Assembly (NCBI GenBank): GCA_030142905.1
Contig: JASJOG010000003.1
Location: forward strand, 1,089,001 to 1,153,000
DNA: 64,000 nucleotides
DNA from: Heliopora coerulea
Taxonomy: Eukaryota > Cnidaria > Anthozoa > Scleralcyonacea > Helioporidae
Reading direction: 5' to 3'
The notes beneath the pieces are model-generated. The model had not been told where the DNA came from. It saw only the letters and a list, made by a program, of their open reading frames with translations, and made no database searches. Each line of letters opens with the position of its first letter. Position 1 is the first letter of the stretch. Below are positions 13,701 through 23,500 of this stretch, piece by piece. The translations under genes were made by a program, and so were the position numbers.

Positions 13701-14392
13701 ATGCATGAAAAACATCTCTAATCTGATTGGCTAAGAGCAGTGCAATTTCAAGATAACACAGTGCAGAAAAAAGGTAATACAGTAATTTGCAATGAATTAC
13801 CTTTTTTGGCACTCTACTACATTTTTTCATGCATATTATTAATTGGAAATATCTGTAGCATGATTTCTCATGCAATTTGGAAAAACATGCACTTGTGAGT
13901 ATTTCAAAGACCTCAAATAGCACTTGTCCTTTGGACTCATGCTATTTTGATAGTCTTTGAAAAGTTCATTCACACATGTTTTCCCCAAATTGCACTCAAA
14001 ACCATGCTATTACCTATACTAAGCAGACTTTAGTGAATAGAAATGATATTAACATTGGTGTGTACTAAAGTTTTAGTTTTGACTCAAATTAATATATCAA
14101 CACTTTTAAATACAAGCAATTTACAAAGCAGAAACTGGAGAGAATTAAATTTGAAACAGTTTGTATCATATTCATCCAATTAACAAAGGAAATTTTTTGC
14201 AGCTCCAATGACCTTTGCAGTATGAGTAATGAGACTGCCTTACGATCAAGAAATGTCACCCAGCCCTTTCCTGCCATCAAACTAACTATCAAACAGCTGT
14301 GGATAACAAGTTTCAAACCTGGATCTGTCCATTTTTGCTTTTTTATTCCTTTGATTTTCCTTTGGTGCCTTCCTTTTCCCTCTTGGAGGCAT
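4670..14392 (-). CDS. DCUN1D4/5: DCN1-like cullin neddylation protein (DCUN1D4/5 type), complete CDS in 8 exons
   Basis: The gene encodes a 223-residue DCN1-like (PONY domain) protein, a scaffold that brings the NEDD8-charged E2 to cullin-RING ligases and so promotes cullin neddylation. Minus-strand coding exons: 14392-14287, 12548-12513, 12369-12299, 10977-10886, 10638-10530, 8959-8855, 7837-7735, 4719-4670. The 672 nt join without any phase error and end at TAA (4672-4670). The N terminus [20 protein letters not shown] is basic and NLS-like, as in human DCUN1D4/5. Residues ~36-221 follow the PONY domain: [75 protein letters not shown] and [14 protein letters not shown]. The Ala of GAW and the Asp of LDEF, with the spacing of two residues of the yeast Dcn1 DAD cullin-binding patch, are kept. 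There is no myristoylation-type start, unlike DCUN1D3. The short basic N terminus favours the 4/5 group over 1/2; which of the two cannot be told. Confidence 0.95.
5563..5705 (+). repeat. tRNA-derived SINE-like repeat, family A copy 1
   Basis: The head reads ggccttcgtagctcagttgg and resembles a tRNA D-arm (A box). It is followed at ~5614 by ggctcgattcc (B box). A unique tail contains gattgggtcccaacgtgtac and cactcgaa. A related head and tail occur at 53478. It lies in DCUN1D intron 7. Confidence 0.65.
6555..6860. mobile_element. Decayed hAT element remnant
   Basis: The right end, read on the minus strand, is caggggtgcgcaacctgcaa followed by cccgcgggc, a typical hAT terminus. An exact 8-bp repeat attaagac occurs at 6547-6554 and 6861-6868. 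The left terminus no longer matches, so the left boundary is uncertain. Confidence 0.55.
7394..7553. mobile_element. hAT-type MITE, 160 bp, perfect 15-bp TIR and 8-bp TSD
   Basis: The ends cagggccgccgagag and ctctcggcggccctg are perfect inverted repeats. Both sides carry the exact target duplication atcctgtg (7386-7393 and 7554-7561). The intact ends suggest a fairly young insertion. It sits in DCUN1D intron 7. Confidence 0.92.
7735..7837 (-). CDS. DCUN1D4/5: DCUN1D coding exon 7 (residues 174-208)
   Basis: A 103-nt exon encoding [20 protein letters not shown] then [14 protein letters not shown], aligned with human [20 protein letters not shown] and NYDEDGA. It ends within the Trp codon of GAWP. 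Confidence 0.95.
8855..8959 (-). CDS. DCUN1D4/5: DCUN1D coding exon 6 (residues 139-173)
   Basis: A 105-nt phase-0 exon encoding [20 protein letters not shown] then [15 protein letters not shown], aligned with human [20 protein letters not shown]. Acceptor tcttag, donor gtttgt. Confidence 0.92.
9668..9822. repeat. Degenerate pentanucleotide array (TTTCA/TTTTG)n
   Basis: About 150 bp of repeated ttcattttgtttcatttcat units. Overlapping open frames of Phe/Ser/His are artefacts of the repeat. Confidence 0.85.
9851..10071. repeat. Long foldback element, ~100-bp arms
   Basis: The left arm includes tatgagtaaaagcacaagac at 9901; the right arm carries its reverse complement, ending tcata at 10025. 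Arms pair over roughly 100 bp at about 85-90% identity around a ~20-nt loop. It lies in DCUN1D intron 5, near the CpG boundary. Confidence 0.8.
10530..10638 (-). CDS. DCUN1D4/5: DCUN1D coding exon 5 (residues 102-138)
   Basis: A 109-nt exon encoding [20 protein letters not shown] then [16 protein letters not shown], aligned with human CDTTEKLRNTLDYLRSFLND and IYRYAFDFAR. It sits on the left boundary of the CpG-depleted block: its 3' half has CpG, its 5' half does not. Confidence 0.94.
10886..10977 (-). CDS. DCUN1D4/5: DCUN1D coding exon 4 (residues 72-102)
   Basis: A 92-nt exon encoding [20 protein letters not shown] then [10 protein letters not shown], aligned with human [20 protein letters not shown] and EWLKGMTSL. 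Acceptor taatag, donor gtaagt. Confidence 0.95.
11297..12140. repeat. Large inverted repeat of a degraded retroelement tail
   Basis: 11297-11586 and 11652-12140 are inverted copies, the right one with ~200 bp extra at about 11905-12105. Translated outward, both give related peptides with [14 protein letters not shown] and [13 protein letters not shown]. This resembles the C-terminal tail of retroelement proteins, possibly Penelope-like GIY-YIG; that assignment is a guess. It has no CpG at all and is therefore old or methylated. It lies in DCUN1D intron 3. Confidence 0.6.
12299..12369 (-). CDS. DCUN1D4/5: DCUN1D coding exon 3 (residues 48-71)
   Basis: A 71-nt exon encoding [20 protein letters not shown] then DPED, aligned with human [20 protein letters not shown]. 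Acceptor gttcag, donor gtgagt. Confidence 0.93.
12513..12548 (-). CDS. DCUN1D4/5: DCUN1D coding exon 2 (residues 36-47)
   Basis: A 36-nt micro-exon encoding [11 protein letters not shown], aligned with human KRCLEWFYEYA. It has acceptor ttttcag and donor gtactc, and phases join both neighbours. Confidence 0.88.
13695..13840. repeat. Small palindromic MITE, 146 bp
   Basis: Ends aataatatgcatgaaaaa and ttttttcatgcatattatt are inverted repeats. A second inner inverted pair (gtgcagaaaaaaggtaat / attaccttttttggcac) surrounds the centre. It lies in DCUN1D intron 1. Confidence 0.7.
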
Positions 14393-14409
14393 TTTAAGCA
14401 CTTCAGATC
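14287..14409 (-). CDS. DCUN1D4/5: DCUN1D exon with the start codon (residues 1-35)
   Basis: The exon runs from a ttacag acceptor (read on the minus strand) through 17 nt of leader to ATG at 14392, then 35 codons plus one base to a gttagt donor. The spliced leader implies at least one upstream untranslated exon, probably in the CpG-rich core at 16.2-17.3 kb. A possible donor is at 16928-16929 (gag|gtaaag on the minus strand). Confidence 0.9.
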
Positions 14410-16159
14410 CTGTAACACACATAAATACTCACAATACACTGTACAAACAAATCACCAAACTTAGTAATCAACTACAAGGCTGTTTAATGAATACATCAAG
14501 TAGTGAGGATAATTCTTGCATGCTATAGATTTATTCTACCAGAAACTATGCAAATCAAGCCATCAGGAGTTCAAAAAAATTTTCTGATTTGCAGTCTCAC
14601 AAACCTCTTAAGGGTTATCCACATGATACAATTGTTGTATATAATTCTTCACTTTGGTATATGCACTTATGTCATAAAAGCATAATTCCTGCTTGCTATT
14701 TGCTTACAAATGCTGCAGTTGGTCCAGAAGACTCTTATGACTGGAATCAGATACATCAAAATGAACAGCTATATACGACAGTTGCATTATGTAAATGGAC
14801 TCTTAATGGTGGATAAAACATTTTATACAATCACATGCATTAATGGAGTGGACAATACATTTATAAACCAACATTCCAGCATGTAAATATCTTGTGACAT
14901 AGTGCACTGCAGTAATTTTGTCATTTCTGAATTTGTAAATCATTTATTTGCCAATGATGTTGCATTAAGCAACAAAACATGTATCCAATAAAATACATGT
15001 ACTATAAAGCCATTTTATTTTTTACTGTCTTTTTGTCCATTACAGTCTTAATATTTAGTAGGTACAGTACCACCACAACTGCAGCATTAGATTTATAATG
15101 AAGTCATACAGCTGATTAAGCTCTGCAAAAGCCATTTTTCATTGGTCTGGCACTTCAGTTTGGAGGTTAGGATCTTCAGGAGGGAGATTCAATGCCTGAC
15201 ATTATTCATTTTATTATTAATTGACCTTAATGACTTGGGAAAATATTGGTATGGCAGCTTCAAGATCTCCTAGACCACTTTCACTATCCCTATTAACATC
15301 ATAAGTAATGATTGGACAAATTTTATAGTACATACAATATCTATCTAATTAAACATTTCACTTTTAACAATAATGCAGTCATATTTTAAGAAATACTTGA
15401 AGATATATTGTATGGTTGAAATATGGTAACTGCAGAAATAGTACAGAAAATCACCTCAAGGTTGAAAAAGAGTATCTTAATAAAAAAGATGCCATGCTTT
15501 TTTTGTTACAGGTAACTAGGCAATATACTACATTCTTTTCTATTTCAAAGATTGTAACACTCAAACATGTTTTTCAGTTATTCATACTTCTTGGTTTATT
15601 TGGTTTTAAGTAAGTTATGATTCATTTCAATCTGTTTGTAATTAAAAGGGGGTGTGACAGATTGGCTTGAGTAGCCAAAAAATATTTTGAAGGTCAAAAA
15701 ATCTTTGAAAGTTTTAAAATCTAAAAGTATACTTCTACACCTAGCCCATACCTAACCTAGATATTCCACCTTGCTTCACATGAATGAGAAACATACCCCT
15801 TTTAAAAATGGTACAGGTATTTTAGGGCATGAAAAATACCAGCTCATTATGCTGTGAATTATATTTTCATTTGTCCTTAAATCATACAGATTTCATACCT
15901 CATGTTTTACAGTTATGTTAACAGAACTTCAAAATGGTGCAATGTAGGTCATTAGCTAAATTCATGATTTCCAAACTTGGTTAGTTCTCTTGCTGGAAAC
16001 TCAGACAATATTTCTAATATTTCTAATCTTAAAACCAACATTTTAAAAACACTTTTAAATGTATTTTATATTTCGGACAAGGTGAATTAAAATTGACAAA
16101 ATTAGACTTACAATAATCTTTAGCCTTTTTTCTATTTACCTTGATACTTTGGAAGGGTT
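14410..16159. other. DCUN1D leader intron / upstream region, nothing else recognised
   Basis: CpG-poor, A+T-rich DNA upstream of the DCUN1D start-codon exon. It is probably the leader intron. No coding similarity was seen on either strand. Confidence 0.5.
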
Positions 16160-17530
16160 GAGTAGTTGGCCGTATGATCACACATCTACAATTATTAGTC
16201 TATTTCCGTCATTTCATTTATTGCGTAAACTCAGAAATTTATTTAGCCTTAGTTATTGACTGAAGTGGATTCCATAAAGGATATTCCAGAGATGGGCAGG
16301 GTGGAATTCCTGTAGACGTCTACATATTGGTTTGGTTTTGTTTTGTTTTGTTTTTACTGGATTTGTGAACACACAGGTAGTCACTTTAACCATTTAGCAA
16401 AAAGTGCTCATATTTCACAGTATTCGCTGAAGAAAAAGCGACAACAGAAGGATTACTTTGGAGCAAAAGCTCTTTTCGTGCGCCAACCGAGACCTTTTGC
16501 GAAAGACGCAACATAATGGCCATTAAGAAAGAATCTTAGCCCGGCACTTGCGGCTGCACCAACGTTCACTATTTACTTTAAAACTTTAATGTGCTGCATG
16601 ATGTCAAGATTGGCGACTGTCTCCGGCTCGCTTATTATTAATCTTATTTGACCTAGGAACTATTTCTAGCATTTTGCTCTCTTTGAATTACAAAAAAAAC
16701 CTTCCGAGGATCTTGCAACATCGTGTTATCATTAAATGTACTGCATGCGAAGTAACGAAGCCCTAGGTCTCGTGCCCCAGCCCAACAAACCATTCGGAAT
16801 TTTTCCAGAATAATTCTAGATTCCAAAGAGAGCATGTCAGTATATCGTGACTCGAGATAGAAATATAACACCAAATGGATCATAGGCGTAAAAGTGCAAG
16901 TATTTTGTACAAGATCAAACACACTTTACCTCAATAACCTTGAATCCTTCTCGCGGCTTTCCGCTGAGAGCCACTGATTCTCAAGCAAGCCCACGGTAAA
17001 GAACGGTCAGAGAACAGTCGATGAATTATTGTCGAATTTCGCGCCACCGAATCAACACCATTGGACGGAAAACATTTGATCGGCAAGGAAAGTTATAATC
17101 AAAGAAAACTTTATCGTTTTTAACTTGATTTTATTGGAATCCTTACTTCTGGGGCGTTTTTTAGCTGCTCATTAATCAAACGTGTACATTGGTGTTGTGG
17201 ATCTCCTGTTGTTTGGTGTGTATGTTGTCGAATACGTGCCAGTACCAGTTATAGCAGCAGACATTTTGTGTTCCATCCTATAATATGCCACGAGCAAGCA
17301 AACAAGCAGAGTGTGCAAGTTCATCAAGGCCACAAAGATCGGGAAACAAACAACTGGCAGAGAATTTGAGTAAAGACGAACTGCTTAAGCGTTTAAAAGT
17401 AAGTAATATACTTGTGACTGATTTGCGTTTATTGCTCTTGCAAGTTTTTCACTGCGAAATTAGATCAGCTTAATAATGTATGCCGTTATGACGAGATGAT
17501 TTACCATCTTTAAAAAGCTTATTTTAAGAT
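16160..17530. promoter_or_regulatory. CpG-rich core between divergent genes, probable bidirectional promoter
   Basis: CpG dinucleotides are frequent here, while several kilobases on either side are almost free of them. The PDS5 start codon is at 17285. The DCUN1D start codon is at 14392 with a spliced leader pointing back into this stretch. I infer an unmethylated promoter core serving both strands. An inverted CCAAT (attgg near 17060) is present, but no TATA box is clearly placed. Transcription start sites are not visible from sequence. Confidence 0.6.
17285..17398 (+). CDS. PDS5: PDS5 coding exon 1 (residues 1-38, phase 0 end)
   Basis: ATG at 17285 opens 38 codons beginning [10 protein letters not shown] and ending [11 protein letters not shown], just before a gtaagt donor. 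The end aligns with the ISKEEMVRRLK stretch of human PDS5B, which fixes the frame. The Ser/Gln/Lys-rich head is not conserved, as in other PDS5 proteins. The exon lies at the right edge of the CpG-rich promoter core. Confidence 0.9.
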
Positions 17531-20500
17531 TTCAACGAAATAGAACTTAAATGCCTTATGGAGATTAGCAGTTACATTAGGGCATGCATACTCCATAAAC
17601 AAGATCAAAGGGATGGATTATGGAACTCAAACTGCATACAATAGTTGTATGGATTTGTACAACTCATTAGCAATACACCAAATAAAGTACTAAAATAGAG
17701 GGCTGTGTCAGCAGTGTTGAACAATGTTAGAAAATCTAAAAGGGTCAGTAGGGTGTATGAAAACCCATGTCTGATTGTCTGGGACAAGTAGAAATTTAGT
17801 CTGGACTACTAAATCTTTGACATGACCTGTCCTTTGGACAAGCAGATTTTGAGTCACTATACAACTACAGAGATCAATGAAAATTGACTTCAAATTGAAT
17901 TAGAATTGAAATTTATCTAATAACAATAACAACAAGCTTCTTACTTGACAAAATAAGTGTCAATATTCCTATAAACTACATGATTTTGTGGCCATTCCTT
18001 TTTTGGGCAAGCACTTTTGGGCTTCAGACAACCAAATTATTTACAATGGTTGTCTAAGGGACAAGTGGATTACAAAATTTTAACTTACCCTGGTCAGGGA
18101 ACTGCTGACTCTTACCAGATAAGAAACTGACATTTTGAGTGAAAGCTGTTTATCAAAGTGAAACATAAAATGATATAAATACTAGGTAGTATTTTTATGT
18201 CTGTATATGTGATGCATGTTACATGTGTTGCAAAAATAACCAAAAGGATTAATAATTTAATAACAGACTGTGAATCATGGTTAATCATTTGCTATTTGAA
18301 ATGTTGATCAGAATACTTGGAGCAGGAGGATTAGACACAGGACATAAGGGAATGCTAATGTGTAAAGATTAAAACAGAGAAAAAGAACACTCCAAGGGAA
18401 TAAAGAATCCAAATAAATGATTTTATATGCCCATGGTAGATAAGATCATTAAAGATCATTAAAAACATATTAATAATTCATAAGGAATATACAAAGGAAA
18501 ATCATAACTGTGTTGTGTTTTTAAATGTGATAAAAACATGCTTATTTTTCCCCTCATATTTTTGTGGCTTAGAAGATAACAATTTTTAAACTTTCTATGC
18601 AAATCAACATGTTAATGGATTAGTTTTTTTAAGCCATTTCAGTATGTGCTTTTATCTAAGCCATTTCAGTATGTGTTTTACTTGCAATATGTGCTTTATC
18701 AGATCTAAAATACTAGGCTGTTGCCTCATGTTTTAAATCCAATAAAGCATGCCTGCTCAATTTTTAAATATTACTTACTGTACAGTAGCTTGTAAAGAAG
18801 TACTAGGAAACAATATAAACTAAAGCAAATTTTACAATTTAAGAAATGAGTTAAACAATGTTTTTATCTTAAATGCACAAGCTATTGTTTTCTTAATGAA
18901 ACTGGCCAACATCTCTCTGACAGATTTCTTGATTATCTTTGCTCCATTAGCAGGCTTTGCCATACGAGGTGTGATTGCATATGCATGCCTTGGAACATGC
19001 CTAGAACCAACAAGGTGTGTGATCTATTGCACAGCCAAAACTTAGAAGTTGTTTGCAGGATTTATTTAAGATTAACCATTTTAGCCAAATACCTGACGAC
19101 CTTAGGCATTAAAATGGCAGTCATTAAGAATGAAAATGTTTGAACTTTTGCCTGTGACATGTTTGCCAAATGCATTCGTAAACTAGACATGGCAGATTGG
19201 GTTTGCAGAGTAATTTTCATGTGGTCACCTTATTGTATGTTTTACTTTGTTTTGTTTGGTTGGGTATTGTTCCAGCCAAGCTATGATAGCCACTGGTAAT
19301 AGCTCCACTAACACACAATGTGATTAATGAGGAAAGCACCATCATGCTCATGCCACTAATGCCAATCTGCCAGCACAGTACAGATTGCAGTGGTAGATGA
19401 GTGATTTGTAATTTATCATGCTTGCCATACAGTGGTTTCCAAAAGATCTTAGGGTAAGAATTGGAATTTGCGTAGTAGGAGTTGGGGATTTACCGTATCA
19501 AGGGCAGAAGACCTGAGCATCATAGTGGTAGTGGATTGCATGTGGAAACATGCTCCCACTGAAAAATGTGAAATCAAGCAGGCTGATTTATAAGTCTAAA
19601 AAAGAACCAAGATAATATTTGATTGGAGTCTGAGCACCAGTGGTCAAAATGGTGGTTGGAAATATACTGTAACTAACAAACACCACTTGTGATGTGTAAT
19701 GTCTTATTTTGAAACCCCTGGCCAGAGTACAGTAGGTCTGAATGAATCACTAAAATAGTTAAACAAATTTTCACAAAATGTGAAAAGACACAACTTTATT
19801 GCAGGAAAATAAAAAAACAACTCTTTTCAAGATCAAAACATCAACTTGAGCTTGACTTTGTTGGCTCTTTGGCTTGTTTTGTTTTTTGATTAGCTGCCCT
19901 TTGAGGTTGTGCATATTTCTATTTACCAGTGGTGGAACAATTATGTATCTACATTTTTGTAATCATCAGCAGAATCACTGCATTATCCAGCAAAGGCAAA
20001 AGTGTTGAACCAAAGCCTGGTTTAAAGTACATATAATTGCAACAGTCAATATGAATAACCTCAGTGATCTCAGCAATCATGTGGAAGCCATACTCTTGTC
20101 ATCTCTAGTGATGACAGATATACATGTAAAATCTGTTCTACCTCAGTAACTATGATCCCACAGTCATTGAAATCCCTTGGATTGCTATAAGGATGGTTTC
20201 CCTATGATCAATGTGATTACTCAGGTAATTTTTTTAAGCAATCAGAATGACCACAGCAATCATAGCAATTGTTCTGATTATATGGAAACTGGGCTTACCA
20301 ATGTTCAAAAAATGGAATGTCAGAAAATGGAGTGTGAGGCTTTGGGGCACAAGATGGAAATATAAAACAAACAGGAAATGGTCCACTTTGTTTGGTACAA
20401 GATATATGCTGTAGCTGCTGTGCTGCTTTGGCTTCACATATCCCAGTTAATAGTATGGCATGAACAAAATTGAAAGAATTGTTATCTCCCACCAGTGTTC

Positions 20501-23500
20501 TTGCATGGTAAAATGTAACCAGAATCCATATAATTGAAGGTTATATTAATACACAGGTTATAAAAAATGCAGTCAGTAAGAACTACTAAGAAGCTTGATG
20601 TTTTATTTTTTTAAATATCATTTACATGTTCATTAACTATCAAGAATTAATTTAACCAGCTAATACACATGCCAGAATGTCCAAACAACATGTTATACTT
20701 TGTTGTTAAAGTGTTAAACATGTGTTAAACCACAGCCCTGATTCCACATAATGTACTCATTATTTTTGAATTACTTGGTCCTTGAATAGAAAACTGCACA
20801 GGAGTTATATGATGTTGAGCAAGGCAAAAGTCTTGAAGAATATGCTGGAACAGCAACATCACTGGCAAAAAAATTCATTGTGAAACATGCAGACAAAGAT
20901 ATTCGCTTGTATGCAGCTTACTGCATTGCTCAAGTGTTACGGATATTTGCTCCTGATCCCCCATATGAAAAAAGCCAGCTCTGGGTAAGTATAGTAGATA
21001 TAGATTACTGTGATAATATTAGATATTTTATAACTGAAACTGTTGCATTTTTGGTTTGATATGAATAAGTTTCTATGCAAACGACTGTGCAAATATTGTA
21101 GTGTTACAACAAAATAAAACAAAGTCAGTTCCATTCAGTGTTTCCTCTTGGTAACTTCAGAGCATCAGCCAACTATCCCCACCCTTGAGAAAGCTTGTGT
21201 ACCACTATGCCATAAATGCAGGTAGATGGAGCCAAGTTTTTTTCCCACAACCACCATCTTACCGGGGGTGCAAAACCATTAGGGCAAGCATGTGGGCAAC
21301 ATTATTTATCCTTTGTAAAAGTTGTGACAGGCCTTGCATTGCTTTAAGGAAATTTCTTCATTTTTATAGAAAAACATTTCACTTGTGATGAGACTTGAGC
21401 ATTTTTTAAAGTAAATATTCCTTACTTGTCAAAAGACTATATTACAGTATACAGTATAACTAACAAGTGCTGAATAAATGATAAGATGATCCGGATGTAT
21501 TGGGATAATAATGTAAAGTAACCAATGGTAAAATCAACATAGTTTTTTATTTAAATCTTTATTTGCAAAGAACTACAGTACCTGTACAAACTGAACATTC
21601 TCTTACAACTAAACCTGGTTATGACTGAATTTGAAACTTCTGTATGCATCAGCTGAAACTCTGTATATCACATGAATTAGTTAATGTCAGTCTGATGTCA
21701 GTAAACAAACTTCCTGTCCAAGATAAAACATTTCCATATAATTCATCAAATCAATTTCCAATTATGAAAAGAACTCCAAATTACCATAAAGCAGATTTTT
21801 TTTATCTGTGTCTGTAGCAATTTCCAAGTACATTTGAACCCCTATTTAGCAGCCACCTTTGGGACCTTGTCTAGGATGTCTGCTTGAAAGGGTCAACACA
21901 ATAGGGAGTATGCATGTGTGGACAAGCTTTTTTATTTAAATAAGTAGTTTGGTTTCATTGTAAAACAAGTATGGTAAGTAAACTTTCATGGATTTTTTTA
22001 TGCATAACAAACCATTAACTGAAAATATGATGAAGAGTCTAATCACTTAAAAAAGGAACCAAATGATTACATGTTCACATTTAAGGCTTGCATAGGTGAA
22101 AGTCCCTTAAAATGTCTAACATTAAGAAGACCATTGGAAAGTTGTTCAAGGCCATAGTATTCTGTGAAATCTAGCAGACCTTCAACCATTTTGAGGCTCT
22201 CTGCTGATCTAAATCTCAACAAACTTGCATAAGAGAGGTTATTTTGGTCACTAGGACCAAAGATAGGTGTCTGCTTCTGCTTAAGAGAGGTGTTTGCTTA
22301 AAAAGGGTTATACATGTATAGCAGCTACAGAGTTTTAGTAAAGAAATGGCCAGGTCCTAAGTGAGATATCTTGTCCTAAGTTACTTTAGGTGTCTACTTA
22401 AGAAGGGTGTCTATTAATAGGGGTTCAACTCTGCCAGTACATAAATAGCTTTAACTTCCCATATGTAACTGAATAAATCACTGTCATCAATATGAAGCCA
22501 GTGTGAAATGTTGTCTGCCCATGCAGAGCCTGACTGCAAATTCAGATCCATCTTCAAGCAAGACTTCTTGGATACTCTTTCTAAATGCTTTTCATTTTCT
22601 CTTTTTGTAAAAATTTGAGGTATCCCTTCCTTGTAGCTTTTGAAAGAAGATTCAGTATCCCAGCTTTGGGCAGTAGATGTTCAGGTGCACTGTATCCAAA
22701 CAAGGAAAAGTTACTGGAAAAAAATAAACACAAAAATTCAAATTAAATGAATTTATGAATTAAATGCCAATCGTTATTGTCTTAATTTTGAGGAGCAAAA
22801 TTTTAAATTCTAAAAGAGACTTGAAAAAAGTTCAAATTTTTTTATGAGATATTTTTGAGGACCATACCATATCAAAAGCAATATACATATTGTTGTACGT
22901 TTACTTACTACTAAATCACTACACAGCAGTCACATGAATGGTCCATTTGAATCCGTCCTGTTGGTTCACTGGCTGCAAAGGTTGGTTTGGCTAGATTTAT
23001 CTGTAGTGTTGCAGTCTTGGCTTTCTGATATGCAGCAATACAACCATCAGGATGTGTGCTTAATGGTTGTCCACTGTCCTGATACTGAAATTTTTCTGGT
23101 ATTCCATTGGGATACTGAGTTTGTGACACCTACATGTAGTATCCATATTTAAAATCTAGCATTCTGTGGACCCTGCAAGCAAAACAATACTTGGGTAATA
23201 CTGCCAGAACCTCTGACTGGATGAATCATGATTATTGATGAATTTATGTTTTATTTCCACTGCTTTTCAAAACTTCTGGTTGTGCTGTTTTGTATTACAT
23301 TTTCTTTGTAATAAATTACAGTGCTGTATTATATGAAAGACAACAAACACGTTATTTTAACCCACTAAACTCTTCCATGGTTAATGTCCTCACTGTCCTG
23401 TGTACAAAACACCTACCAGTACTGATACTGTAGAACTTGAGAACAAATGAGAGAACAAAGTGAAAACAACAAGAGAACAAAGAACAAAAGAAAACAAACT

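Larger units (their letters stand above)
10585..16140. other. DCUN1D4/5: CpG-depleted block over the 5' part of DCUN1D
   Basis: Reading line by line, I find no CG between about 10585 and 12207, one at 12208, and none again to about 14241. Only scattered CGs follow up to 16140. TG and CA are abundant. This is the signature of long-term germline CpG methylation and deamination. It stops abruptly near exon 5. Confidence 0.8.

Noticed and set aside
14089..14439. 116-codon minus-strand open frame over the DCUN1D start exon
   Set aside because: It is a different frame over the real exon; the family match ([11 protein letters not shown]...) and splice phases support the frame starting at 14392.
16653..16922. 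89-codon minus-strand open frame in the CpG-rich core
   Set aside because: No family resemblance; the region is better explained as promoter and leader of DCUN1D.
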